Source of the DNA: Muribaculaceae bacterium
Lineage (GTDB): Bacteria > Bacteroidota > Bacteroidia > Bacteroidales > Muribaculaceae
Length of the DNA stretch: 64,000 nt
Reading direction: 5' to 3'
Assembly: GCA_022510425.1 (NCBI GenBank)
Contig: JAFLTO010000004.1
Span: 62,001-126,000, forward strand
Both the position numbers and the translations under genes were made by a program. Below are positions 47,901-54,691 of the stretch, one piece after another. Numbering within the stretch: the first letter of the stretch is position 1; every line of letters begins with the position of its first letter. The notes beneath the pieces were generated by a model. It was not told the DNA's origin. It ran no database searches and saw only the letters and a program-made list of their open reading frames with translations.

Positions 47901-48090
47901 TCCCGGAAATGAGATTCAAGCTCCTATGGCCATTGTGATTCTCGGGGGATTGATATCGTGCACAATTCTAAATATTTTTATAGTGCCGGCTATCTATTAT
48001 TTGTTGGGCAAAAATGGGAAATTAAACGATGAATGTAATTGTAAGGAATGTAAAAGTAAAGGTTTTAAAAGATTATCACTTAAAAAATAA
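44938..48090 (+). CDS. Heavy-metal efflux RND permease (CusA/CzcA family)
   Basis: The 1050-residue protein has 12 membrane segments and two large periplasmic domains. The N-terminus (FRFSLDNRFLV-like start, FPDLNAPTVVV) is of the CusA/CzcA family. TM4 carries GSLVDDAIVDVENVYRHLRR, with two neighbouring aspartates as the likely proton relay instead of the CzcA pattern VDGAVVIVEN. The end DECNCKECKSKGFKRL adds three cysteines in the cytosol. It should export a metal ion such as Cu, Zn or Co; which one is not clear. It forms an operon with the adaptor and the TolC-type gene. Confidence 0.88.
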   Translation: MLDRIIRFSLDNRFLVLFMSFLILAAGMIALFKTEVDIFPDLNAPTVVVMTEAGGMAPEEVEQLVTFPVETALNGISGVRRVRSSSSTGFSVVWVEFDWTTGIKDARQLVAERLPSISSELPIEAGSPTMGPSSSILGEILIVGLTSDSISQGELRSIADRVIRPRLLAQGGVSSVSVIGGEVQEYAINLIPGKMKNLGVTLNNVEESLAGFNSNASGGVINDYDNEYLIKARLSSSDLEELGKTPVATESGGIITLADIAEIKLMAKTPEIGKASLNSQSAVLITVTKQPGIGSISLTDRLIDELESIIPSLPQGINVNTDIFRQASFIGNSVSNLQVSLFEGALFVIIVLFVFLMNIRTTLISAVAIPMSVIITLLIIDALGFSINTMTLGGIAIAIGSLVDDAIVDVENVYRHLRRNRELSPELRKDSTEVVFQASREVRMPILNSSLIIIASFLPLFFLSGMEGRLLIPLGISFIIALLASTIVALTLTPVLCVFLLGSGKNEKKLEKEPWLTKRLAIFYKGLLMRVLKKPSPVFILTGAFLIFAGIVFPFLGRSFLPSFNEGSFTVNVSALPGISLPLSDSIGRIAERLIREVPEVKLTARKTGRAELDEHSLGSNVSEIEVPYSLESGRKREEVAADIRKKLQTIPGVNIEIGQPISHRIDAMLSGSEAQIAVKIFGDNLDRLFSLGKEIAAAMGEVSGIVDVNVEQQIPRPEIEIKPKRELLAKYGITLPEFSRFIDIALMGIPVSRVYAGAAPYDITLKVSPDSRSTLESLRDLTVDTKQGTVPLSSISEIVSTSGPSTVNRENVSRRIVVSANVSGRDLRGAVNDIKKNIDKDVDLPKGYFITYGGQFESEENASRTLLFTSLGAILLIFFLLYAEFKDVKESLVILLNMPLAIIGGVLILWITRSDLNIPAIIGFISLLGISTRNGMLLISHYNQLLHEGIPLDTRVVVGSVDRLNPILMTGLSSALALIPLALRYDSPGNEIQAPMAIVILGGLISCTILNIFIVPAIYYLLGKNGKLNDECNCKECKSKGFKRLSLKK

Positions 48091-48162
48091 CTGATATTTA
48101 TTGTAAAAGTGGAAATTATAAGTAATTTTGCTTTATCGATTACAGAATTTTAATTTATAATT

Positions 48163-49347
48163 ATGATATCGCGGCTTTTGTATTCCACTTTATTATTGCT
48201 TTTTATTGCTTCAGGAAATGAAATAAGAGCTCTTTCTTTGGATGAAACAGCTTTTGAAATACTCATTAACAGTCCCCAGTATAAATCGGAGAATTATGCT
48301 TTGGAAAGCACGATTCGTAATTTAAAAACTGAATCCAATCTTCCTGATCCGGAAGCAAGCGGAGAATATTTAGTGCTCCCTAAAGATGTTGACAATCGTT
48401 GGACCGCTCAATTGGAATGGGGCGTGGAATGGCCCGGCGTATATGGTGCTCGCGGTAAGGCTGCCAACGCAAAAATGAGTGCAGCAGAAAAACAACTGAC
48501 CGCTCAACGTGCTGAAAAATTGGCTGAAATTAAGGATTTGCTTTTGGATTATATAAGGTCACACCAGAAATTGCTGCTTCTGGAGGAACTCTCACAAAAC
48601 AATGACACAATCTATCGTCTGGCTGAAGAAGCGGCAAGAGGGGGGGAGATGACTGTACTTGATCTTAATAAGGTGAGGTTGGAATATGCAAATATAAGGG
48701 TGGCAAAGGCCACGCTTTTGGATGAACAGGCGGATGTAGTTTCCAATCTTTCCCAAATTTATGGTAATGATTGCAGGCAACTTCTGGAGAGAATGGAAAA
48801 TAACTTCCCACCAATCAGAATTCCAACTGAAGAGGAGATAGCGTTGATAAAAGAAAATGCTCCTGCCGTGCAAGCTGCTCTGGCTGATATACAAACTGCC
48901 GAGATGGGTAAGAAAGTGGCTAAAATGGAAGCTTTGCCGAATCTATCTTTGGGTTATAAGCACTCTTTCGAAGACGGAATGCATTTCAACGGTGCTGTAT
49001 TCGGAGTCTCCATACCTATTTTTTCCTCCAGAGGTAAACAAAAAGCCGCCCATGCTGATATCTTGGATGCAGAGGTTAGGGCTGAAACCGTTGCCCTTGA
49101 AATAGACACTGAAGCCACGGCTACTTTAAAACGGTTGGAATCAATAATGGAGCAAATAAATGAGATAGCCCCCATTATAGAAAATGCAGACTATAACTCT
49201 ACGCTTCTGAAGGCTTATAAAAGCGGTGTGATCACACTAATAGAATATATTTCGGACCGTAATTATTTTACCACCGCTGCCATTGAATTGGTATCGCTAC
49301 GTCATAACGCTGCAAAAGCTTTGGCTTTGCTCCAGCGCTACCTCTAA
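48163..49347 (+). CDS. TolC family outer-membrane efflux protein (CusC/CzcC type)
   Basis: The 394-residue protein has a signal peptide and two TolC-like helical hairpins (KSENYALESTIRNLKTESNL near the start, ISDRNYFTTAAIELVSLRHN near the end) with a GVEWPGVYGARG strand segment. It is the outer-membrane channel of the preceding pump. The 72 bases before it hold no clear terminator, so it is probably part of the same operon. It is convergent with lysA, 27 bases apart. Confidence 0.87.
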   Translation: MISRLLYSTLLLLFIASGNEIRALSLDETAFEILINSPQYKSENYALESTIRNLKTESNLPDPEASGEYLVLPKDVDNRWTAQLEWGVEWPGVYGARGKAANAKMSAAEKQLTAQRAEKLAEIKDLLLDYIRSHQKLLLLEELSQNNDTIYRLAEEAARGGEMTVLDLNKVRLEYANIRVAKATLLDEQADVVSNLSQIYGNDCRQLLERMENNFPPIRIPTEEEIALIKENAPAVQAALADIQTAEMGKKVAKMEALPNLSLGYKHSFEDGMHFNGAVFGVSIPIFSSRGKQKAAHADILDAEVRAETVALEIDTEATATLKRLESIMEQINEIAPIIENADYNSTLLKAYKSGVITLIEYISDRNYFTTAAIELVSLRHNAAKALALLQRYL

Positions 49348-49374
49348 GCATTTTATCCCTTATCTTTATATACC

Positions 49375-50520
49375 TTACACTAACACACTTTCAGGGAGGG
49401 TGCGGATATTGTAGGTGCTGGCCATGCTCTCTCCATAAGCTCCGGCGCTGCGTAATGCTATCAGATCACCTCGCTTTGTGACAGGCAATCTTTCTTCTTT
49501 CCCGAATATATCAGAAGATTCACATATAGGACCAACCACGTCATAAATGTCGACCTTGACATCTTTAGGGGCTGTCAGATTCTCAATCTTATGATGGGCT
49601 CCGTATAATGCGGGACGAATAAGGTCGTTCATCCCGGCATCAAGGATAATAAACTTACGGTTAAGACCTTTCTTTACATATGTTACTTTGGATATAAGTG
49701 AACCGCACTGTGCCACTATAGAGCGTCCCAATTCGCAATGAAGTTCTTGACCTGGTTTTAATTTTAGATTTTGAAGAAGTGTGTCGAAATACCCTTTGAA
49801 ATCAGGAATCGGGTTCTTATCTGGATCATCGTAATCTATTCCTAAGCCACCCCCCACATTTATTATTTTGAACTCTATACCTTTGGCCGAATATTCATCC
49901 TGCAAGTTATTGATTTTTTCACATAGCAACTTAAAAGGCTCGGTATTAGTGATTTGAGACCCTATATGAAAATGTAGTCCAACCAGGTTTAGATAATGTG
50001 AATTTTGTGCGAATTCTACAGCCTTTTGAAGCATCGACTGGTGAATCCCAAATTTGTTTTCTTCAAGGCCGGTGGTGATATAATGATGGGTATGGGCGTC
50101 GATATCCGGATTTACTCGAAGACAAACATTAGGTTTATAGCCATATTCTTCCGCCAGTTGTGAGATAATTTCGAGTTCCTCTTGGCTTTCTACATTGAAA
50201 TATGCAATGCCGGCTTTCATCCCTCCGATTAATTCCCGGTCGGTTTTCCCCACACCGGCATAACAGATGCTTTGGGCAGGGAATCCTGCTTTAATAGCAG
50301 TGGTGACTTCTCGTCCGCTCACACAGTCGGCTCCTAACCCGGCGTCGGCTATAACCTTCAAAATCTTTGGATTGCAATTAGCCTTCACTGCATAATGCAC
50401 CTTTATGGGTGTACCGTTTATACATCTGTTGACTTCTTGAAGTGTGGATTCAAGAAGGGAGCGATCATAATAATAAAGTGGAGTCTTTAATCCCTCGGCA
50501 AGTGTGAGATCAATTTTCAT
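49375..50520 (-). CDS. lysA: Diaminopimelate decarboxylase
   Basis: LysA makes L-lysine from meso-diaminopimelate with pyridoxal phosphate. The PLP lysine is in HYAVKANCNP, followed by GADCVSGREV and the HFHIGSQI motif; the substrate side is in NVGGGLGIDY and PICESSDIFG. The 381-residue length is on the short side of normal. The start codon overlaps the upstream amidotransferase-like gene as ATGA, so they are translated together. An aspartokinase is not adjacent. Confidence 0.93.
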   Translation of the reverse strand: MKIDLTLAEGLKTPLYYYDRSLLESTLQEVNRCINGTPIKVHYAVKANCNPKILKVIADAGLGADCVSGREVTTAIKAGFPAQSICYAGVGKTDRELIGGMKAGIAYFNVESQEELEIISQLAEEYGYKPNVCLRVNPDIDAHTHHYITTGLEENKFGIHQSMLQKAVEFAQNSHYLNLVGLHFHIGSQITNTEPFKLLCEKINNLQDEYSAKGIEFKIINVGGGLGIDYDDPDKNPIPDFKGYFDTLLQNLKLKPGQELHCELGRSIVAQCGSLISKVTYVKKGLNRKFIILDAGMNDLIRPALYGAHHKIENLTAPKDVKVDIYDVVGPICESSDIFGKEERLPVTKRGDLIALRSAGAYGESMASTYNIRTLPESVLV

Positions 50521-51971
50521 TGGGATGGGTTTTCTTTTTTACAATTTTTACATGGATGGAAACGACTTGACCCATCGAAGCAATGAGTGCAAATTTTCTC
50601 CTTCGGCAACCCGATTGATTCCACGAGTGTCTCAATAGGATTGAATTTTAGTGATGTAAGTCCGAATATATCTTTAATTTTATCCACCATCCTATTGTAA
50701 TGTTCAGAACCGGTGGTGGAATATTTGGAAAGATTTTCCGTAGTGTCGCCGTCGAATTCTTTTATGATTCTGCGAGTAATCAACTCCATATCACTCTTAG
50801 AGGATGTAAACCCGATGTAAGGACACCCATAAATCAATGGAGGACAAGCAATCCTAATATGCACTTCTTTAGCTCCCAAATCATAAAGGTCTTTAACATT
50901 GTCCTTCAACTGGGTGCCTCGCACTATTGAATCATCGCAAAAAAGCACTCTTTTTCCCTTGAGCATTTTTTCATTGGGCACAAGTTTCATTTTTGCCACG
51001 AGATTTCTTCTTTCCTGTTCTGACGGTGTAAAACTTCTTGGCCAGGTGGGAGTGTACTTGGCGATACATCTCATATAAGGCACTCCTTTACCGGCTGCGT
51101 AGCCTAATGCCATACCAACTCCGGAATCAGGAATACCTGAGGCACAATCCACCTCTGAATCGTCTGTCTTTCCCATTTCATATCCGGATTTAAAACGCAT
51201 TTCCTCCACATTGGTGTCTTCGTAAGTAGAGGTTGGAAATCCGTAATAAACCCAAAGGAAAGAACAAATCTGCATTTCCTCACCCGGTGGGATAATAGTC
51301 TTTACTTCCTCCGGAGTGATTTCCACCATTTCTCCCGGACCCAAATCTTTCAGATGTTTGTAACCAAGATTAGGAAAAGCAGTTGACTCTGACGAAACGG
51401 CAAAACCTGAACCGTCTTCTTTCTCTCCAATAATCACCGGAGTTCTCCCTAATTGGTCTCTTACAGCTATGACGGATTTCTCAGTAAGGATAAGAAGAGA
51501 ACAAGATCCCTCAATTCTTTTGAAAAGATTGACAATACCTTCTTCGAAAGTTTTCCCTTCATTGATAAGTAAAGCCACAAGTTCTGTTGGATTGGTCTTC
51601 CCGGAACTTAACTCACCGAAATGGGCTCCCCTTTCTAAAAGCTCTTTTTCCAATTGATGGATATTATTTATCCGGGCCACCGTCACGATAGCGAATTTGC
51701 CAAGATGGGAATTAATTACTATAGGCTGAGGATCATAGTCACTTATTACCCCTATACCCAAATCCCCCTTGAACTTATGAAGCTCATCTTCAAATTTAGT
51801 ACGGAAATAAGTGTTTTCGATTGAGTGGATACTTCGGCAAAAACGGTCATCTTTAGCATCATAAGTCACCATGCCTGCCCTTCGCGTCCCCAAATGTGAA
51901 TTATAATCCACCCCATAAAACAAGTCGTTGCAACAACTCTTTTTTAACGCAGCTCCAAAAAAACCACCCAT
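50517..51971 (-). CDS. Amidophosphoribosyltransferase-like protein lacking the N-terminal cysteine
   Basis: The 484-residue protein has the two PurF parts: an Ntn glutaminase-type domain (GTRRAGMVTYDA, TNPTELVALL) and a PRTase domain with the PRPP loop VLFCDDSIVRGTQ. PurF normally starts with Met-Cys, the cysteine being the glutaminase nucleophile. Here the start reads MGGFFGAALKKSCC, so Cys is replaced by Gly. The start is placed at the ATG at 51971 because it aligns with the family N-terminus; 24 further in-frame codons lie upstream. The C-terminus is cysteine-rich (CTHCFDG, CKNC). It may be a paralogue that uses ammonia or has a different job. Confidence 0.85.
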   Translation of the reverse strand: MGGFFGAALKKSCCNDLFYGVDYNSHLGTRRAGMVTYDAKDDRFCRSIHSIENTYFRTKFEDELHKFKGDLGIGVISDYDPQPIVINSHLGKFAIVTVARINNIHQLEKELLERGAHFGELSSGKTNPTELVALLINEGKTFEEGIVNLFKRIEGSCSLLILTEKSVIAVRDQLGRTPVIIGEKEDGSGFAVSSESTAFPNLGYKHLKDLGPGEMVEITPEEVKTIIPPGEEMQICSFLWVYYGFPTSTYEDTNVEEMRFKSGYEMGKTDDSEVDCASGIPDSGVGMALGYAAGKGVPYMRCIAKYTPTWPRSFTPSEQERRNLVAKMKLVPNEKMLKGKRVLFCDDSIVRGTQLKDNVKDLYDLGAKEVHIRIACPPLIYGCPYIGFTSSKSDMELITRRIIKEFDGDTTENLSKYSTTGSEHYNRMVDKIKDIFGLTSLKFNPIETLVESIGLPKEKICTHCFDGSSRFHPCKNCKKENPSQ

Positions 51972-52051
51972 AAGACACTTATTTAGAATACTACGCAAAA
52001 TTAACAAATTTTGCTCCTTTCCCCAAAAACTCATTAACTCCACTTCTGATT

Positions 52052-52083
52052 TTTGCTCCTTTACTCAAAATTAATTATCTTTG
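52052..52083 (+). promoter_or_regulatory. Consensus promoter of tRNA-Leu
   Basis: TTTG (52052-52055), 20 bases, TATCTTTG (52076-52083). Both halves match the Bacteroidota consensus. The predicted start is about 4 bases before the tRNA 5' end. Confidence 0.8.
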
Positions 52084-52093
52084 CCCTTGCTAT

Positions 52094-52174
52094 TGCCCAG
52101 GTGGCGGAATGGTAGACGCGCTCGTTTCAGGTGCGAGTGCTGCGAGGCGTGCAGGTTCGAGTCCTGTTCTGGGC
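52094..52174 (+). tRNA. tRNA-Leu (anticodon CAG)
   Basis: The acceptor arms GCCCAGG and TCTGGGC pair over seven positions (one G-U). The anticodon stem CTCGT/GCGAG holds the loop TTCAGGT, giving anticodon CAG. A long variable arm (TGCTGCGAGGCGTG) is diagnostic of class II tRNA-Leu, and the T-arm CAGGTTCGAGTCCTG is intact. The encoded 3' end is ACC without the final A. It lies at the edge of the accessory island, a frequent integration target. Confidence 0.95.
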
Positions 52175-52181
52175 ACCTTGA

Positions 52182-52213
52182 TAACCCTTTAACTCATTGA
52201 AAGTTAGAGGGTT
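52182..52213 (+). terminator. Intrinsic terminator of tRNA-Leu
   Basis: A 12-bp stem with one G-U pair (52182-52193 with 52202-52213) and an 8-base loop is followed by TCTTATTT. It begins 8 bases after the tRNA. Confidence 0.75.
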
Positions 52214-52225
52214 TCTTATTTCCAA

Positions 52226-52244
52226 TAAGCAACCAGTAAGCAAC
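52226..52244 (+). repeat. Short direct repeat downstream of tRNA-Leu (possible integrase site)
   Basis: TAAGCAAC occurs twice (52226-52233 and 52237-52244), spaced 11 bases, about one helix turn. It lies 50 bases past a tRNA at the start of an AT-rich island. Integrase arm sites look like this, but no integrase gene is in view. The rest of 52177-52423 is AT-rich, with a -7-like TAATTTTG at 52386-52393 ahead of the AIPR gene. Confidence 0.35.
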
Positions 52245-52423
52245 TTTCAACCCATTATAAGAAAAGGTATCTAACAAACACATCTTTTAAAGATGTATAA
52301 GAATTGAATAATTTAATAAGTTAGGTTAAATTAAAAAGATTCTAATATTATTCTTTATTAAATCATTTCAAATTATAAAAATTTGTAATTTTGTAAAATG
52401 TTGATCTTATAAATTAATCATTA

Positions 52424-54121
52424 ATGGTGATGACAAATAATCAAATACTTATAAGGGAAATAATCTCGCAGGAATATAATAATAATCAGCAATTTAGCTC
52501 TCAAGACACTTTCTATGAATTTTTTTCAGCTTCTTTAGTATTAAAAGATTATGATTTCAGTTCTGAAGAAATTGAGAATGGATTAATTGGTGGGCCTAAT
52601 GACGGGGGTTGTGATGCTGCATATGTTATCCTAAATAATGAAATCATTACTCCAGATCAAGTTAATACTTTAGACTGTGTAAAAGGATCAACTTTAGAAT
52701 TTGTTATCATTCAATCCAAAAATGTTACTGGATTTGGCGAAGATGCAATAATGAAGTGGAAGACAATCTCTGAGAATCTTTTTGATATGTCTAATGATGT
52801 AACCCTGTTTAAAGATCGTTATTGTGAAGGGGTAAGGGATGCTTTTATGCTATTCAGGGATGTTATAACCAAATTGATAACTAAACAGTTAAAAATTTAT
52901 ATCAAATATTATTATGTGACAGTTGCGGTAGATTTGCACCAAAATACTATAGCTCAAGGTGAGGAACTAAAAAAAATTGTAGCTAAAAATTATCCTAGCG
53001 CAAATATATCCGTTAATTTTATTGGAGCCGATAAACTAATGGATTTATATAATACAGAAGCGGATGTTAATATAAACGTCAAGCTGGCTGATCAGGCAAT
53101 TTCACTTGGGAAAGAGAATGAATATGTTACACTGATAAACCTATCAGAATATTACAATTTTATAACTGACGCTGAAGGTAATCTCTTGAAGGGAATTTTT
53201 GAATCGAATGTTAGGGACTATCAAGGTAATAATTCTGTAAATTCTTGTATTGCAGAAACACTTCGTAGTAGTAAATTAGAGGACTTTTGGTGGTTAAATA
53301 ACGGCATTACCATTTTATCAGATCGAATTATTCCTATTACTAATAGGCAATTGTCTATCTTAAATCCTGAAGTTGTAAATGGACTACAAACTTCAACTGA
53401 AATTTTTAATTTCTTTTCTGAAAATAAAGATAGCCTTAAGAATGAAGAGCGTTGCGTTTTGGTACGATTTATTGTTCCTCCATCTGAAAAAGTACGCGAT
53501 AATATAATCTTTGCAACAAACAATCAAACTAATATTCCTAAATCCTCATTGCGTGTAACTGATTCAATACATCTTCAAATAGAAATGTATTGTAAGTCGA
53601 GAGGATTGTATTACGATAGAAGAAAAAATTATTATAAGAATCAAAAAAAGAAAGCTAATGATATTATAAGTGTATCTTTTCTGGCTCAATGTCTAATAAC
53701 ATTATTACTGAGAAAACCCGATTTTGCTCGTGCTAGGCCTTCTACTTTATTAACTGATGATAAGATTTACCATACATTATATTCTGATAAAAATAATTTA
53801 TCGACATATTACATTATTGGAAAACTAGGAAAAATAATTCAAGATAATATTCGAAAAACCCCAGATTGGTCATCTTCTGAAAAAAATGACATTTTATTTT
53901 ATGTACTATATTGTGTTGCGGTTACATTATTAGGAAAAACCACTATAAAAAGTTCTGATATTATTGATTTTGATCTCTCTCAGGTTCAAGATGAATTAAT
54001 TAATTCTATTAAATATAAAATTTATGAAAAATACAAAGAATTAGGAGGAAATGGGAGTGTAGCAAAAAATTCACAATTTATTGAAAGGATTGATGAATTA
54101 ATGGAATTTACGGGGAAGTAG
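52424..54121 (+). CDS. AIPR family abortive infection/phage resistance protein
   Basis: The 565-residue protein carries the AIPR hallmarks at about 263-330: RDYQGNNSVN, then FWWLNNGITIL and NPEVVNGLQTS, followed later by ATNNQTNIPKSSL. AIPR proteins sit beside restriction or methylation genes and were named for a phage-resistance phenotype; their activity is not settled. An N-terminal EFVIIQSKN segment resembles the end of a restriction-type nuclease core but lacks a convincing full motif. The gene is visibly AT-rich. It is convergent with the SLOG-methyltransferase-helicase operon across a 111-base AT-rich gap. ATG codons at 52424 and 52430 are both possible starts. Confidence 0.8.
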   Translation: MVMTNNQILIREIISQEYNNNQQFSSQDTFYEFFSASLVLKDYDFSSEEIENGLIGGPNDGGCDAAYVILNNEIITPDQVNTLDCVKGSTLEFVIIQSKNVTGFGEDAIMKWKTISENLFDMSNDVTLFKDRYCEGVRDAFMLFRDVITKLITKQLKIYIKYYYVTVAVDLHQNTIAQGEELKKIVAKNYPSANISVNFIGADKLMDLYNTEADVNINVKLADQAISLGKENEYVTLINLSEYYNFITDAEGNLLKGIFESNVRDYQGNNSVNSCIAETLRSSKLEDFWWLNNGITILSDRIIPITNRQLSILNPEVVNGLQTSTEIFNFFSENKDSLKNEERCVLVRFIVPPSEKVRDNIIFATNNQTNIPKSSLRVTDSIHLQIEMYCKSRGLYYDRRKNYYKNQKKKANDIISVSFLAQCLITLLLRKPDFARARPSTLLTDDKIYHTLYSDKNNLSTYYIIGKLGKIIQDNIRKTPDWSSSEKNDILFYVLYCVAVTLLGKTTIKSSDIIDFDLSQVQDELINSIKYKIYEKYKELGGNGSVAKNSQFIERIDELMEFTGK

Positions 54122-54232
54122 CTAAATCTGAATTCTATATAATTGAATAAAAAAGGAATAAAATTCTAATTTATATCAGGTTTTAAATCTCAAAGGATTA
54201 TTTTTTAAATGACAATTCAAAATATTACTTAA

Positions 54233-54691
54233 CTATAATAATTGTTTTGATTTAGTACTCGTTATATAGGATGAGAATAAAGAACTACGAGGGTTTAGGG
54301 ATGAGAAGACTATTTCATCGGCAATGGAGGCGAGATGGAGATTTCGCTTTTCTGCGTTAGCTTTACTGGGCATGATTATATTATCATTTTGTAGGGATAT
54401 GAATAAAATTCTTCCGGAATTATAAGCATCAAGGAATTTTTGAGGAGTCTTTTTATAGATGCCTCGGTTAAGGCCAATGATAATTCCACACTTACCTTTC
54501 AATAAATATGGCAAGATTTCCATTTCTAAGGGAGATTGAAAACCGGAACAAACAGCCACATCTTCTCTTTTGGCAATCTCTGTAGCCCAATCAAGAGTAG
54601 GCAGGACACTATTGCTCTTAGTCTTGCTCGAAGCAAAGAAAGCAATCTTATGCCATTTCAGCAGTTCTTGATTTCCCAGATAAGTGATCAT
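54233..54691 (-). CDS. Small DprA/SMF-like SLOG-domain protein
   Basis: The 152-residue protein looks like the Rossmann core of DprA/SLOG proteins without the extra DprA domains: IAFFASSKT (first strand and phosphate-like loop), REDVAVCSGFQSPLEMEIL and KCGIIIGLNRGIY, then the late ASIADEIVFSS. SLOG proteins bind nucleotide-type ligands, and some work as sensors or nucleosidases in phage defence; DprA itself loads RecA on single-stranded DNA. The start is the ATG at 54691, which overlaps the methyltransferase stop as TGATG. This coupling argues that it is part of the same system. Confidence 0.7.
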   Translation of the reverse strand: MITYLGNQELLKWHKIAFFASSKTKSNSVLPTLDWATEIAKREDVAVCSGFQSPLEMEILPYLLKGKCGIIIGLNRGIYKKTPQKFLDAYNSGRILFISLQNDNIIMPSKANAEKRNLHLASIADEIVFSSLNPRSSLFSSYITSTKSKQLL

